Shown here: piece after piece, positions 16,516 through 26,805 of the stretch | Layout of the letters: each line of letters starts with the position of its first letter | Position numbering within the stretch: the first letter of the stretch is position 1 | Notes under the pieces: model-generated | What the model saw: the letters and a program-made list of their open reading frames with translations, nothing else | The model's database searches: none | Told to the model about the DNA's origin: nothing | Translations under genes and position numbers: made by a program | NCBI GenBank assembly: GCA_945949045.1 | Contig: CAMFDG010000014.1 | Coordinates: 1-44,956 of the forward strand | Reading direction: 5' to 3' | Origin: an uncultured Lachnospiraceae bacterium | GTDB lineage: Bacteria > Bacillota > Clostridia > Lachnospirales > Lachnospiraceae | Length of the DNA stretch: 44,956 nucleotides

Positions 16516-17007
16516 ATGAATCAAGGGAGGGAGACTTATCCGGCTGTAGTTCCCGGGTATCATCAGAACAAGGAGCACTGGAACACAATTATTATGGATG
16601 GCTCCATCCCGGAGGAAGAGGTGAAGCGCATGATTGCCGAGAGCTATGATCTTGTAACGGACACTCCAACGAAGCGGATCTACGAAGCCGTAAAGAAAAT
16701 TCCCAAAGGCCACGTGGCCACCTATGGGCAGATTGCCGCACTGGCCGGAAACGAGATGATGGCCCAGGCCGTGGGCAATGCACTTCATAAGAACCCGGAT
16801 CCGGACCGGATTCCCTGTTTCCGCGTCGTTAACGCAAAGGGCGAGCTGTCAGGGGCCTTCGCCTTTGGCGGAGCCGAAGCCCAGGAGAAGCTGCTGCGGG
16901 AGGATGGCATAGAGGTCGTGGACGGTAAGGTGGATCTTGCAAAATATGGGGTTGAAATTGCAGATGGTTCCGTTATTCGTTGTTCCGCAGGTTCTTCTGC
17001 GCGGTAG
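16516..17007 (+). CDS. MGMT-like alkyltransferase domain with a remnant MmcQ/YjbR domain
   Basis: From ATG 16516 the 163-residue product begins with about 45 residues typical of the C-terminal end of an MmcQ/YjbR domain ([18 protein letters not shown], then [20 protein letters not shown]). The normal first two thirds of that domain are missing. Residues 52-145 form a methylguanine-DNA methyltransferase DNA-binding domain: [16 protein letters not shown], then PCFRVVN with the acceptor cysteine C101. The usual PCHR is PCFR here, and the arginine finger position in the ARAVGNAL segment is Q, so alkyl transfer may be weak. Its last 35 bases run into the opposing activase gene, giving an odd C-terminal tail. 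Fusion or truncation is inferred from family knowledge. Confidence 0.75.
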   Translation: MNQGRETYPAVVPGYHQNKEHWNTIIMDGSIPEEEVKRMIAESYDLVTDTPTKRIYEAVKKIPKGHVATYGQIAALAGNEMMAQAVGNALHKNPDPDRIPCFRVVNAKGELSGAFAFGGAEAQEKLLREDGIEVVDGKVDLAKYGVEIADGSVIRCSAGSSAR

Positions 17008-20000
17008 CCAGCATCAGCTTGATACGATTCAGCTGGTTGACCTCCGAAGCGCCGGGATCATAGTCGATGGCCACAATATTGGCACCCGGGTAGGCACGGC
17101 GGATTTCCTTGATGACACCCTTGCCTACGATGTGGTTCGGCAGGCAGGCAAATGGCTGGGCACAGACAATATTGTTGACGCCTTGGTCGATCAGTTCTAA
17201 CATCTCGCCGGTTAAAAACCAGCCCTCACCGGTCTGATTGCCACAGGAGACGATAGGCTCTGCCTTGGCGGCCAGATCCTGTATGTAAGCGGTAGGCTCG
17301 AAATGTTTACTCTTAGAAAGCTCATCTCTTGCCGCTTTTCTGAGCCACTCGAAGCAGCGGATCAACAGATTGTTGAGGCGGGCGGCTTTTTCGGTTCCGC
17401 CCAGATGTTCCGTCTTAAAATTCTGGTTGTAGCAGCAGTAGAGCAGGAAATCGGTCAGATCCGGTACTACGGCCTCTGCACCTTCCGCCTCCAGAAGATC
17501 CACAATGTGGTTGTTGGCAGCCGGCAGGAACTTGACCAGGATCTCTCCCACGACGCCGACCCGGGGTTTTTTCTCGTCGGTCATTGGCAGATTGTCGAAG
17601 TCGCGGATGATCTGACGGCACATCTTCTTGTATTTCCGGTGTGAAAGAAGCTTCGTAGAGCTTAAGAATTCAATCACACGCTTTTTCCACTTCTCATGCA
17701 GTGCGTTGGCGGAGCCCGGTACCGATTCGTATGGGCGCACGCGGTAGAGGCAGCGCATGAAAATATCACCAAATTCCAGAGCATAGAGACCGTGCTGAAT
17801 CAGGCTCGGGGTAAATTTGAAACCCGGATTCTTTTCCAATCCCACCATGTTGATGGAAATGACCGGTACGTCCGGATAGCCGGCTTTGATCAGGGCACGG
17901 CGGATGAAACCGATGTAGTTGGTGGCACGGCAGCCTCCTCCGGTCTGGGAGATCAGGATGGCGGTCTTGTTCATGTCATAATCCCCGGACATCACGGCAT
18001 CCATAATCTGTCCGATGACAATTAAGGATGGATAGCAGGCATCGTTATTGACATATTTGAGCCCTGTATCTACGCATTCTCTTGCCGGAATCTCCGGAAT
18101 GACCAGATTGTAACCTGCGGCACGGAAGGCCGGTGCAATCAGATCAAAATGGATCGGTGACATCTGTGGACAGATGATGGTATAATTCGTTTTCATTTCT
18201 TCTGTGAAAATCACACGCTCATAATTGGCAGGGTGAAGCGAACGCTTTTCCTGCTTTTTCTCCTTCACGCGGATTGCCGCAAGAAGAGAACGGATCCGGA
18301 TCCGGGCAGCTCCCAGGTTATTGACCTCGTCGATCTTCAGGCAGGTGTAGATCTTGCCGGAGCCTGTCAGAATATCGTTGACGCAGTCCGTGGTGACGGC
18401 ATCAAGTCCGCAGCCGAAGGAATTGAGCTGAATCAAGTCCAGGTCATCCCTGGTCTTCACAAAGTTGGCGGCAGAATAGAGTCTGCTGTGGTACATCCAC
18501 TGGTCCATGACGATCAGCGGACGCTCCAAATTGCCCAGATGGGAAACGGAATCCTCCGTCAGCACGCAGATGCCGTAGGAATTGATGAGCTCCGGAATTC
18601 CGTGGTTGATCTCCGGGTCTACATGGTAAGGACGGCCTGCCAGCACGATGCCGCGGCACTTATTATCCTCCATGTATTTCAGGACCTCCTCGCCCTTGTG
18701 CTGCATTTCCAGACGAGTCATTGCCAGCTCTTTCCAGCCCTCGGATACGGCATCTCTGATCTCAGATTCCGGAATATGGAACTCCTTTGTGAAGCACTCC
18801 ACTAACTGCCTGGAGAGCACCTCCTCATTGGTGAAGGCCATGAATGGATTCAAAAATCGTACATCGCCGTTGGTAATCTCGTCCACATTGTTCTTAATGT
18901 TCTCCGAATAGGAGGTGACGATTGGACAGTTATAATGGTTGTTGGCATCCGGAAATTCGTTTCTCTCATAAGGAATAGCCGGGTAGAAAATAAAGTCCAC
19001 ATTCTGGTGGATCAGCCATGCAATATGTCCGTGGGTAAGCTTGGCCGGGTAGCACTCGGACTCACTTGGAATGGAGTCAATGCCCAGCTCGTAGATTTTC
19101 CTTGTGGACTGGGGAGAGAGCACCACGCGGAAACCGAGCTTTTTAAAGAAGGTGGCCCAGAATGGGTAATTTTCGTACATATTTAAGACCCGCGGAATGC
19201 CTACCGTTCCTCTGGCAGCCTCCTCTGCAGGGAGAGGCTTGTAGTCAAAGAGGCGCTTGTTTTTGTATTCGTAAAGGTTCGGCACGTGGGCTGTGGTTTT
19301 CTCTTTTCCAAGGCCGCGTTCACAACGGTTTCCGGTGATGTAGCGCCGGTTGTCGGAAAACTGGTTGATGGTCAGAAGGCAGTGGTTGGTACAGCCCTGG
19401 CAGCGGGAAAGCTTCGTGGTATAGGTCAGCGCGTTGATCTGCTCGATGGTCAGCATGGTGGTTTGATAACCGGTTTCGTGACGCTCTCTTGCAATCAGCG
19501 CTGCTCCGAAGGCTCCCATGATACCTGCAATATCCGGGCGGGTAGCGTGCACGCCTGCGATTTTCTCAAAGCTTCGAAGGACGGCGTCATTGTAGAAGGT
19601 TCCGCCCTGTACGACGATATTTTCCCCCAGGTCCCCGGCATCTGAGAGCTTGATGACTTTAAAAAGTGCGTTCTTGATGACGGAGTAAGCAAGTCCTGCG
19701 GAAATGTCAGCCACAGATGCGCCCTCCTTCTGGGCCTGCTTGACTTTGGAATTCATGAAAACGGTACAGCGCGTACCCAGGTCAATCGGATGCTTTGCAA
19801 AAAGAGCTTCCTTCGCAAAGTCCTGAACGCTGTAGTTTAAGGATTTGGCAAAGGTCTCGATGAAGGAACCGCAGCCGGAGGAGCAGGCCTCGTTGAGCTG
19901 GACGCTGTCTACCGTCTGATTCTTGATTTTGATACATTTCATATCCTGACCGCCGATGTCAAGGATGCAGTCCACCTTGGGATCGAAAAAGGCGGCAGCA

Positions 20001-21223
20001 TAATAGTGGGCAACGGTTTCTACCTCGCCGTCATCCAGCATCAGCGCGGCTTTTAGGAGCGCTTCGCCGTAGCCGGTGGAGCAGGAGTGGACAATATGAG
20101 CCTTTTCCGGCAGCAGGGAATAGATTTCCTGGATGGATCGGATGGCCGTAGCCAGCGGACTTCCGTTGTTATTGTCATAAAAGGAGTACAGAAGCTTACC
20201 GTCTTCACTGACAAGGGCCACCTTGGTAGTGGTGGAGCCGGCGTCAATGCCAAGGTAGCAGTTCCCCTCATAATCCTTAAGTTCTGCCGTTTCTACGTGG
20301 TTATTGCCGTGGCGTTTCGTAAAGGCAGCGTATTCCTTTTCGTCGGCAAAGAGCGGCTCCAGTCTTGCCACCTCAAATTCCATCTTGATGCCGTTTGACA
20401 GCTGATCGATCATGGTTTTCAGCTCTGTCACGGAATCCTCTTTGTAGTTCAGTGCAGATCCGATGGCTGCAAACAGATGGGAATTCTCCGGTGTGATCGC
20501 GTGCTCACTGTCCAGATTCAGGGTACGGATAAAAGCCGCCTTAAGCTCTGATAAAAAGTGGAGCGGGCCGCCCAAAAAGGCCACGTGTCCCCGGATCGGT
20601 TTGCCGCAGGCGAGACCGCTGATGGTCTGGTTCACTACTGCCTGAAAGATGGAGGCTGCCAGATCCTCGTGGGTTGCGCCCTCGTTGATCAGAGGCTGGA
20701 TGTCAGTCTTTGCAAACACGCCGCAGCGGGCGGCGATTGGATAGATGGCCTTGTAATTTTTCGCGTATTCGTTGAGACCGGAAGCGTCCGTCTGAATGAG
20801 GGATGCCATCTGGTCGATAAAGGAACCGGTACCGCCTGCGCAGATGCCGTTCATACGCTGCTCCACATTGCCGCCTTCAAAGTAGATGATCTTGGCATCC
20901 TCGCCGCCCAGCTCAATGGCCACATCGGTCTGGGGAGCATAGTGCTGCAGTGCTGTGGATACGGAAATAACTTCCTGAACGAAAGGCACGTCCAGGTGCT
21001 TTGCCAGTGTCAGTCCGCCGGAACCGGTAATCATCGGAGCAACGGAAAGATCCCCCAATTTGTCATACGCCTCCTGAAGAAGAGCGGTTAATGTCTCCTG
21101 AATATTGGCATAATGGCGCTCGTAATCGGCAAAAAGAAGCTTGTCATTCTGATCCAGCACCGCGATCTTTACGGTGGTAGAGCCGATATCAATACCGAGT
21201 TTATGTAAGGATTTGTTTTCCAT
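16973..21223 (-). CDS. Giant 2-hydroxyacyl-CoA dehydratase activase (two BadF-type ATPases plus DUF2229)
   Basis: A 1416-residue protein. Two tandem ASKHA ATPase domains are visible: [10 protein letters not shown] at 10-19 and [10 protein letters not shown] at about 325-334. Each has two cysteines that in HgdC-type activators hold a [4Fe-4S] cluster at the dimer interface (C128 and C167; C447/C451 and C486). A further CQGCTNHC cluster near 608-615 and a DUF2229 domain (about 670-900, [19 protein letters not shown]) follow, then a C-terminal part resembling 2-hydroxyacyl-CoA dehydratase subunits. Known activators hydrolyse ATP to push an electron onto the dehydratase; the substrate of this fused form is unknown. 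Its 3' end overlaps the convergent MGMT-like gene. Start ATG with GGAGGTTC upstream. Confidence 0.88.
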   Translation of the reverse strand: MENKSLHKLGIDIGSTTVKIAVLDQNDKLLFADYERHYANIQETLTALLQEAYDKLGDLSVAPMITGSGGLTLAKHLDVPFVQEVISVSTALQHYAPQTDVAIELGGEDAKIIYFEGGNVEQRMNGICAGGTGSFIDQMASLIQTDASGLNEYAKNYKAIYPIAARCGVFAKTDIQPLINEGATHEDLAASIFQAVVNQTISGLACGKPIRGHVAFLGGPLHFLSELKAAFIRTLNLDSEHAITPENSHLFAAIGSALNYKEDSVTELKTMIDQLSNGIKMEFEVARLEPLFADEKEYAAFTKRHGNNHVETAELKDYEGNCYLGIDAGSTTTKVALVSEDGKLLYSFYDNNNGSPLATAIRSIQEIYSLLPEKAHIVHSCSTGYGEALLKAALMLDDGEVETVAHYYAAAFFDPKVDCILDIGGQDMKCIKIKNQTVDSVQLNEACSSGCGSFIETFAKSLNYSVQDFAKEALFAKHPIDLGTRCTVFMNSKVKQAQKEGASVADISAGLAYSVIKNALFKVIKLSDAGDLGENIVVQGGTFYNDAVLRSFEKIAGVHATRPDIAGIMGAFGAALIARERHETGYQTTMLTIEQINALTYTTKLSRCQGCTNHCLLTINQFSDNRRYITGNRCERGLGKEKTTAHVPNLYEYKNKRLFDYKPLPAEEAARGTVGIPRVLNMYENYPFWATFFKKLGFRVVLSPQSTRKIYELGIDSIPSESECYPAKLTHGHIAWLIHQNVDFIFYPAIPYERNEFPDANNHYNCPIVTSYSENIKNNVDEITNGDVRFLNPFMAFTNEEVLSRQLVECFTKEFHIPESEIRDAVSEGWKELAMTRLEMQHKGEEVLKYMEDNKCRGIVLAGRPYHVDPEINHGIPELINSYGICVLTEDSVSHLGNLERPLIVMDQWMYHSRLYSAANFVKTRDDLDLIQLNSFGCGLDAVTTDCVNDILTGSGKIYTCLKIDEVNNLGAARIRIRSLLAAIRVKEKKQEKRSLHPANYERVIFTEEMKTNYTIICPQMSPIHFDLIAPAFRAAGYNLVIPEIPARECVDTGLKYVNNDACYPSLIVIGQIMDAVMSGDYDMNKTAILISQTGGGCRATNYIGFIRRALIKAGYPDVPVISINMVGLEKNPGFKFTPSLIQHGLYALEFGDIFMRCLYRVRPYESVPGSANALHEKWKKRVIEFLSSTKLLSHRKYKKMCRQIIRDFDNLPMTDEKKPRVGVVGEILVKFLPAANNHIVDLLEAEGAEAVVPDLTDFLLYCCYNQNFKTEHLGGTEKAARLNNLLIRCFEWLRKAARDELSKSKHFEPTAYIQDLAAKAEPIVSCGNQTGEGWFLTGEMLELIDQGVNNIVCAQPFACLPNHIVGKGVIKEIRRAYPGANIVAIDYDPGASEVNQLNRIKLMLATAQKNLRNNE

Positions 21224-21289
21224 GAAAAAGAACCTCCGTCTTTCGTCCTATATTATAAATAAGAAAAAACCTAATCGTAAACAACCAAC

Positions 21290-21318
21290 ATTATACGACA
21301 AGAAGAAGCAAAAAACAA
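21290..21318 (-). promoter_or_regulatory. Candidate promoter of the activase gene
   Basis: On the minus strand TTGTTT (21313-21318) and TATAAT (21290-21295) are 17 bases apart, about 70 bases before the activase ATG. The -10 is perfect and the -35 is weak. A second AT-rich -10-like sequence lies nearer the gene. Confidence 0.5.
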
Positions 21319-21370
21319 TGATTGAAAAGATAAATAATTTATTAAATCTCGGAATTAAAGATGCGGTTCG

Positions 21371-21399
21371 TTGACAAGCCGACTTTTAGAAAATATAAT
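21371..21399 (+). promoter_or_regulatory. Consensus promoter of the rhomboid-like gene
   Basis: TTGACA (21371-21376), a 17-base spacer and TATAAT (21394-21399), a perfect match. It overlaps the first codons of the longest open frame, which is why the start was moved to 21449. Confidence 0.88.
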
Positions 21400-21448
21400 G
21401 AGTAAAGATGACTATTCGGAACTGTATAAATCATTTGAGGTGTCAAAT

Positions 21449-22324
21449 ATGAACTGGATGGATAAACTGGAACGAAAATGGGGACGCCATGCGATCCCGA
21501 ACCTGAGCAGATATTTTGTCGTTGCGATCATTGTTGGATTTCTGTTTTCGCTGGCGGCACCGGGGCTGTTGTCCTACTTGAGCTTTTCTGTCAGCGAAAT
21601 TCTTCACGGGCAGATCTGGCGGCTTTTTACCTGGGTGTTTATGCCAAGCACATCTTTAGACATTTTTGGGATATTATTTCTTGTGTGTGTGCTGTCCTGG
21701 GCCAGCTCTTTAGAGTCCTTTCTGGGAACCTTCCGCATGAATGTATTTTTGTTCGGCGGCATGATCTTAAGCGATCTGGCGGGCTTTCTGGTTTACCTTG
21801 TGAGCTTTCTTGTCACGGGAACGGGCATCGATGTATATCTGAGTACCTACTATATTCTCCTGTCCCTTCTTTTAGCACTGGCTATGTGTATGCCGGAGGG
21901 ACAGGTTCTCCTGTTTTTTGTGCTGCCCATCAAGATGAAATGGATGCTGGTAGTCGAGCTGGTTTACATGGGGTATGAGGTTATCAGAATTTTTTCCAAT
22001 GCCATCGGTGCTTACGGCACACAAAACGGCATTCTGCTCGGTCTTATGGCCAGCACCCAGATGATAGTGGCCATTGCCAATATGTTTTTGTTTTTCTGGT
22101 TTGCCAGCATTCATATTACAAGAAAGCACAGGAAACGCCAGAAGGAATTTCAGGCACAGTTTCGCGAGCCGAGGCCGGGCTCCGGCATTTCCAAGCACAA
22201 ATGTGCCATCTGCGGACGGACGGAGATCACGAATCCGGAGCTGACCTTCCGCTACTGCAGCAAATGCAAGGGGAACCTGGAGTATTGTCAGGACCATCTT
22301 TTCACGCACCAGCATGTGCGCTGA
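21449..22324 (+). CDS. Rhomboid-like membrane protein with C-terminal zinc ribbon
   Basis: From ATG 21449 (TTGAGGTG upstream, downstream of the promoter at 21371) the product is 291 residues. It has about six hydrophobic segments between residues 20 and 230, including a rhomboid-like LFTWVFMPS loop and a [25 protein letters not shown] segment. The catalytic GxSG of active rhomboids is absent, so it is probably a non-proteolytic rhomboid relative. The cytosolic C-terminus carries CAIC and YCSKC pairs plus CQDH, a zinc-binding pattern. The role is unknown. It lies divergent from the activase and upstream of glnS, which has its own promoter. Confidence 0.75.
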   Translation: MNWMDKLERKWGRHAIPNLSRYFVVAIIVGFLFSLAAPGLLSYLSFSVSEILHGQIWRLFTWVFMPSTSLDIFGILFLVCVLSWASSLESFLGTFRMNVFLFGGMILSDLAGFLVYLVSFLVTGTGIDVYLSTYYILLSLLLALAMCMPEGQVLLFFVLPIKMKWMLVVELVYMGYEVIRIFSNAIGAYGTQNGILLGLMASTQMIVAIANMFLFFWFASIHITRKHRKRQKEFQAQFREPRPGSGISKHKCAICGRTEITNPELTFRYCSKCKGNLEYCQDHLFTHQHVR

Positions 22325-22332
22325 TGTCATTA

Positions 22333-22361
22333 TTGACAAAATTTTGCGGTGTCTTTATAAT
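22333..22361 (+). promoter_or_regulatory. Consensus promoter of glnS
   Basis: TTGACA (22333-22338), a 17-base spacer and TATAAT (22356-22361), starting 8 bases after the previous stop codon. Transcription would begin near 22368, leaving a leader of about 70 bases. Confidence 0.88.
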
Positions 22362-22376
22362 GAAAATATCGTAAGT

Positions 22377-22410
22377 AACGGAGCTTATGCAGCAGCCTGG
22401 GCTCCGTTTT
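22377..22410 (+). promoter_or_regulatory. Terminator-like hairpin in the glnS leader
   Basis: AACGGAGC (22377-22384) pairs perfectly with GCTCCGTT (22401-22408), followed by TTTT with the last pairs overlapping the run. It begins about ten bases after the predicted transcription start and ends about 30 bases before the ATG. It could attenuate glnS or stabilise the 5' end. No T-box features are visible. Confidence 0.6.
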
Positions 22411-22439
22411 CTATAAGCAGAAAGAGGAGAAATAGTGTT

Positions 22440-24122
22440 ATGGAAAATGAAGCAGTTTCCAAGAATTTTATCGAGCAGATCATAGAGAAGGATCTGGCAG
22501 AGGGCAATTGTGAGGCGGTGAAGACCAGATTCCCTCCGGAACCCAACGGATATCTTCATATCGGACATGCCAAGTCCATTCTTTTAAATTCCGGTCTTGC
22601 AAAGAAATATGGCGGGAAATTCAACCTGCGTTTTGACGACACGAATCCCACGAAGGAAAAGGTGGAGTTTGTGGAATCAATCAAGGCGGATGTGCAGTGG
22701 CTGGGAGCTGAGTGGGATGGAATCTATTTTGCCTCCGATTATTTTGACCAGATGTATGAGGCTGCCATCAAGCTGATCAAAAAGGGAAAGGCCTATGTTT
22801 CCGATCTTACCGCCGATGAGATCAGAGAGTACCGGGGAACCTTGACGGAGCCTGGGAAGATGGATCCCTACGCCGGAAGATCGGTGGAGGAGAATCTGGC
22901 ACTGTTTGAGGGAATGAAGAACGGCGAGTGTGAGGATGGAAGCCGTGTGCTTCGTGCCCGTATCGATATGGCATCTTCCAATATCAATATGAGAGATCCG
23001 ATTATCTACAGGGTGGCCCATATGACCCACCACAATACCGGGGACAAGTGGTGCATTTATCCGATGTACGATTTTGCCCATCCGATTGAGGATGCCATCG
23101 AGGGCATCACCCATTCGATCTGTACGCTGGAGTTTGAGGATCATAGACCGCTGTACGACTGGGTAGTGACGGAGCTGGGCTATAAGACAAGCCCGGAGGG
23201 GACGCCAAAGCAGATTGAATTTGCGAAGCTCTACCTGACCAATGTGGTCACCGGAAAGCGATATATCAAGAAGCTTGTAGAGGAGAATATTGTGGACGGC
23301 TGGGATGACCCGCGTCTGGTTTCCATCGCCGCCTTAAGAAGAAGGGGCTACACGCCGGAATCAATCCAGAGATTCGTAGAGCTCTGTGGTGTTTCCAAAG
23401 CCAACAGTTCTGTGGATTACGCGATGTTAGAGTACTGTATCCGTGAGGACCTGAAGATGAAGAGGCCTCGTATGATGGCTGTTTTAGATCCGGTCAAGGT
23501 TGTCATCGATAACTATCCGGAGGGCCAGACTGAGCTGCTTACCGTGGACAATAATCTGGAAAATCCACAGCTGGGTCAAAGAACCGTGCCTTTTACCAGA
23601 GAACTCTATATCGAGAGAGAGGACTTTATGGAGGAGCCGCCGAAGAAGTATTTCCGTATGTTCCCGGGCAATGAGGTGCGTCTTATGAACGCATATTTTG
23701 TAAAATGCGTGGGCTTTGAGAAGGATGAAAAGGGCAGGGTCTCTGTAATTCACTGCACCTATGATCCGGCCTCCAGAGGCGGCAACAGCCCCGATGGACG
23801 TAAGGTGAAGGGGACGATTCACTGGGTTTCTGCAGAGTACGGTGAGAAAGCTTGCGTTCGCCTGTATGAGAATCTGATCAACGAGGAGCTGGGAGTCTAC
23901 AATGAGGATGGAAGCCTCAACCTGAACCCGAATTCGCTCACGGTTCTGAACGATTGTATTGTGGAGCCGGATTTGATGAAGGCGGAGGCTTATGACAGCT
24001 TCCAGTTTGTACGTCAGGGCTTTTTCTGTGCGGATTACAAGGATTCCAAGCCGGGCCAGCCGGTATTTAACCGGATTGTTTCCCTGAAGAGTTCCTTCAA
24101 GCTGCCGGTCAATCCTAGTTAA
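22440..24122 (+). CDS. glnS: Glutaminyl-tRNA synthetase
   Basis: A class I tRNA synthetase of 560 residues, similar in length to the E. coli enzyme. The N-terminus has [18 protein letters not shown], containing the HIGH motif, then [12 protein letters not shown]. The middle carries the GlnRS-specific [26 protein letters not shown], which distinguishes it from most GluRS, and the C-terminal half is the anticodon-binding beta-barrel ([18 protein letters not shown]). It charges tRNA-Gln with glutamine. ATG 22440 was preferred over the upstream extension because AGAGGAG precedes it and the promoter lies inside the extension. Most Firmicutes use the GatCAB route instead, so GlnRS here is consistent with lineages that acquired it. 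Confidence 0.95.
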   Translation: MENEAVSKNFIEQIIEKDLAEGNCEAVKTRFPPEPNGYLHIGHAKSILLNSGLAKKYGGKFNLRFDDTNPTKEKVEFVESIKADVQWLGAEWDGIYFASDYFDQMYEAAIKLIKKGKAYVSDLTADEIREYRGTLTEPGKMDPYAGRSVEENLALFEGMKNGECEDGSRVLRARIDMASSNINMRDPIIYRVAHMTHHNTGDKWCIYPMYDFAHPIEDAIEGITHSICTLEFEDHRPLYDWVVTELGYKTSPEGTPKQIEFAKLYLTNVVTGKRYIKKLVEENIVDGWDDPRLVSIAALRRRGYTPESIQRFVELCGVSKANSSVDYAMLEYCIREDLKMKRPRMMAVLDPVKVVIDNYPEGQTELLTVDNNLENPQLGQRTVPFTRELYIEREDFMEEPPKKYFRMFPGNEVRLMNAYFVKCVGFEKDEKGRVSVIHCTYDPASRGGNSPDGRKVKGTIHWVSAEYGEKACVRLYENLINEELGVYNEDGSLNLNPNSLTVLNDCIVEPDLMKAEAYDSFQFVRQGFFCADYKDSKPGQPVFNRIVSLKSSFKLPVNPS

Positions 24123-24142
24123 AAAGTTACAAGGGGAGATCT

Positions 24143-25009
24143 ATGGATTTATTTGAGGGGTTAGAAAAATTTGGCCTGAAAAAACTGAATACGAAAAGCA
24201 TTTTCTCCGACGAGGAAAACAACCGAAAGCAGTCGGAGCCGAGTGCTTCCTCCGAGGAGAAAACGGAACATTCAGAGGAAGAATTTCTTTTGGCAAGGAC
24301 CGTCCACTGCCCGGTCTGCGAAAAGACTTTTATGAATCTTAGCGTGAAAAACGGAAGACTTCGGAGAATTGAGTCTGATTTTGATCTTCGCCCGAGGTTT
24401 CAGTATATTGATACGAATAAATATGATGTGACCTCCTGTCCAAAGTGCGGATATACGGCGTTAAACCGGTTTTTTACGCATATCACCACAGGACAGATCC
24501 GCTTGATCAGGGAAGGGGTCTGCGATGGCTTTGTGCCGGAGAAGACGAAAGAGGAGCAGGCGGTGTATTCCTATGAGCAGGCGGTGGAACGCTATAAGCT
24601 GGCACTCTATAATGCGGTGGTCAAAAAGGGAAAGACCAGCGAGAAGGCATATATCTGTCTGAAACTGTCCTGGGTATACCGTGGATGGCTGGAAGGCCTT
24701 GCGGATGAAGGCCTTGGGGATTCGGAGGAGCTTTCCTCCTATCGGAAGGAGGAGCGGCTTTATTACGAGCAGGCCTTTGACGGCTTTATCAAGGCCATAC
24801 AGGCGGAGGTATTTCCGATTTGCGGAATGGACGAGAATACGTTGTATCTTCTTCTGGCGAATATGGCAGTCCGCCTGGAAAAGGTGGATATCGCTTCCAA
24901 GCTGATATCCTATATTCTGGTGTCCCGCACGGCATCCAGTAAGATCAAGGATAAGGCCAGGGATCTGAAGGAAGAGATTATCCAGCGGATTCACAGGCAG
25001 AACGGATGA
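24143..25009 (+). CDS. DUF2225 family protein with two zinc-knuckle pairs
   Basis: A 288-residue protein of the DUF2225 family. After an acidic, low-complexity leader (about 20-50), HCPVCEKTF (C56 and C59) and SCPKCGYTALNRFF (near 97-100) give two CxxC pairs for metal binding. Residues 130-285 are helical and TPR-like (YSYEQAVERYKLAL, AYICLKLSWVYRGW). Function is unknown in the family, which is widespread in Firmicutes. AAGGGGAG precedes the ATG, and it follows glnS by 20 bases with no terminator, suggesting co-transcription. Confidence 0.85.
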   Translation: MDLFEGLEKFGLKKLNTKSIFSDEENNRKQSEPSASSEEKTEHSEEEFLLARTVHCPVCEKTFMNLSVKNGRLRRIESDFDLRPRFQYIDTNKYDVTSCPKCGYTALNRFFTHITTGQIRLIREGVCDGFVPEKTKEEQAVYSYEQAVERYKLALYNAVVKKGKTSEKAYICLKLSWVYRGWLEGLADEGLGDSEELSSYRKEERLYYEQAFDGFIKAIQAEVFPICGMDENTLYLLLANMAVRLEKVDIASKLISYILVSRTASSKIKDKARDLKEEIIQRIHRQNG

Positions 25010-25057
25010 GGGTGAATTTCCTTTGGGCCGATGTTTCAGATAGACGGAGACGCAGCT

Positions 25058-25648
25058 ATGGCAAAAAAATGGTATGCAGTTCGAAAAGGGCAGACAACCG
25101 GGATCTTTGAGAACTGGGAGGATTGCAAAAATGCTGTTTCCGGTTTTCCGGGGGCAGAATATAAGGGATTTCAGACGAGGGAAGAGGCGCTTTTGTTTTT
25201 AGATGACGGTCATTCTCCGGAGAAAGAGTTTCCGGACAACTATGCCTTTGTGGATGGTTCCTTCAACGCAGCCACATCGGTGTATGGGTACGGAGGTTTT
25301 CTGGTGGCCCAGGGCAAATGCTATGAGCTTCAAGGTTCGGGTAATGACCCGCAAATGGCATCCATGCGCAATGTGGCAGGGGAGGTCCTTGGAAGCACGA
25401 AGGCCATGGAACTTGCGGTTTCTCTGGGCCTTTCGGAGCTGACGGTGTATTACGATTATCTTGGAATCGAGATGTGGGCCACGGGAAGATGGAAGCGGAA
25501 CAAAGAGGGAACGATTGCCTACCATGCGTATGTCCAATCCATTAAGGAGCAGATTACGCTTCATTTTGTGAAGGTGAAGGGACATTCCGGAGTGGAGGGC
25601 AACGAGGAAGCAGACCGGCTGGCCAAGCAGGCTGTCGGTATTGAATAG
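25058..25648 (+). CDS. Ribonuclease H with N-terminal viroplasmin-like domain
   Basis: From ATG 25058 (GGAGA upstream) the 196-residue protein has the eukaryotic-type RNase H1 arrangement: a short hybrid-binding (caulimovirus viroplasmin-like) domain KKWYAVRKGQTTGIFENWEDC at 3-45, then the catalytic domain. The active-site residues are D66 (VDGSF), E109 (GEVLG), D133 (YYDYLGIE), H176 (VKGHSG) and D186 (NEEADRLAK). It cleaves the RNA strand of RNA/DNA hybrids. The codon at 25031 gives a 9-residue extension without a good binding site. Its last bases are close to the aroB GTG start. Confidence 0.92.
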   Translation: MAKKWYAVRKGQTTGIFENWEDCKNAVSGFPGAEYKGFQTREEALLFLDDGHSPEKEFPDNYAFVDGSFNAATSVYGYGGFLVAQGKCYELQGSGNDPQMASMRNVAGEVLGSTKAMELAVSLGLSELTVYYDYLGIEMWATGRWKRNKEGTIAYHAYVQSIKEQITLHFVKVKGHSGVEGNEEADRLAKQAVGIE

Positions 25649-25658
25649 AGGTGACAGA

Positions 25659-26771
25659 GTGAGTGTATTTAACGTAGAACTGAAAAGAGTAGTAGATGAC
25701 AGCTATGAGATCGAGATCGGCCATGGGTTGACGGATCAGCTGGTGGAGGATCTGGGCACCGGACTCTTAGGCAAGATCAGAAAGCTTGCAGTCATCACGG
25801 ACAGCAATGTGTGTGATCTGTACGCAAAACCTATTTGTGAGCGTCTTCTGGCGGAGGGCTTTAAGGCAGAGCTTTTTGTATTCCCGGCAGGAGAAAAGAG
25901 CAAGACCAGACAGACCAAAGCCAAAATCGAGGATGCCATGCTGGAGAAGGGATACCGCAGGGATTGCGCAATCATCGCTGTGGGCGGCGGTGTGGTAACG
26001 GACCTGGCAGGATTTGTGGCCGGAACCTTCGGAAGAGGAGTTCCTTTTATCAACTACGCCACCACGCTTCTTGCGGCGGCAGATGCCTCTGTGGGCGGAA
26101 AGACTGCTGTGGATACACCCCTTGCCACGAATCTGATCGGTTTATTTAACCAGCCGAAAAAGGTCTACATCGATATCGATGCCTGGAAGACACTTCCGGT
26201 GCGGCAGATGAGAAGCGGTCTGGCAGAGACCATCAAGCATGCATGCCTTGGCAGTCTTGATATGTTCGAATTTATTGAGGAAAATCTGGAGGACATTCTT
26301 TCCTCCGCGCGTTTTGCCTGCGAATACATAGCGGAAAATAACTGTAAAATCAAATACAATGTGGTTATGAAGGATGAGAGAGAGAGCGGTCTGCGGGAAA
26401 TCCTGAATCTGGGACATACCGTCGGCCGGGCCATCGAGACAGTCAGTGATTATCAGCTTCTTCATGGAGAGGCACTCTCCATCGGCATGGCAGCTCAGGT
26501 TTTGCTGTCGGCAAGACTTGGCTATATGTCCGAGGAGGAGGCACAGCGGGTGACGGCATTGTATGCCCGTGCCGGGCTGCCCACCACGATTCCGGCTTAT
26601 ATTGACAGAGAGGCCCTTGTGAAGAAACTGTATACCGATAAGAAGGTTCGGGACGGGAAACTTCGCTTTGTGCTGCAGAAGGGCATCGGAGATGTGGTTG
26701 AGTTTGCTCCGGGTGTTTTTGCGAAGCCCATCGAGGAGGAACTGGCCAGAGAAATCATCATGGAACTGTGA
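25659..26771 (+). CDS. aroB: 3-dehydroquinate synthase
   Basis: A 370-residue enzyme from GTG 25659, with GAGGTG nine bases upstream. It converts DAHP to 3-dehydroquinate, the second step of the shikimate pathway, using NAD and a divalent metal. NAD-binding GGGVVTDLAGFVAGTFGRGV, the ATTLLAAADASVGGKTAVD loop and the metal ligands in SGLAETIKHA (E), NLGHTVGRA (H) and LLHGEAL (H) are all present. Length is normal for AroB. Overlap-free but only ten bases behind RNase H, so probably the last gene of the glnS transcript. No terminator is visible in the 34 bases before the convergent tmcAL. Confidence 0.95.
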   Translation: MSVFNVELKRVVDDSYEIEIGHGLTDQLVEDLGTGLLGKIRKLAVITDSNVCDLYAKPICERLLAEGFKAELFVFPAGEKSKTRQTKAKIEDAMLEKGYRRDCAIIAVGGGVVTDLAGFVAGTFGRGVPFINYATTLLAAADASVGGKTAVDTPLATNLIGLFNQPKKVYIDIDAWKTLPVRQMRSGLAETIKHACLGSLDMFEFIEENLEDILSSARFACEYIAENNCKIKYNVVMKDERESGLREILNLGHTVGRAIETVSDYQLLHGEALSIGMAAQVLLSARLGYMSEEEAQRVTALYARAGLPTTIPAYIDREALVKKLYTDKKVRDGKLRFVLQKGIGDVVEFAPGVFAKPIEEELAREIIMEL

Positions 26772-26805
26772 CGATAATCCTCCGGCCCGGTAGTGCGGGA
26801 AGCAG

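Noticed and set aside
22371-22440. T-box riboswitch in front of glnS
   Set aside because: The leader is only about 70 bases and lacks a specifier loop and T-box sequence; only one small hairpin is present.
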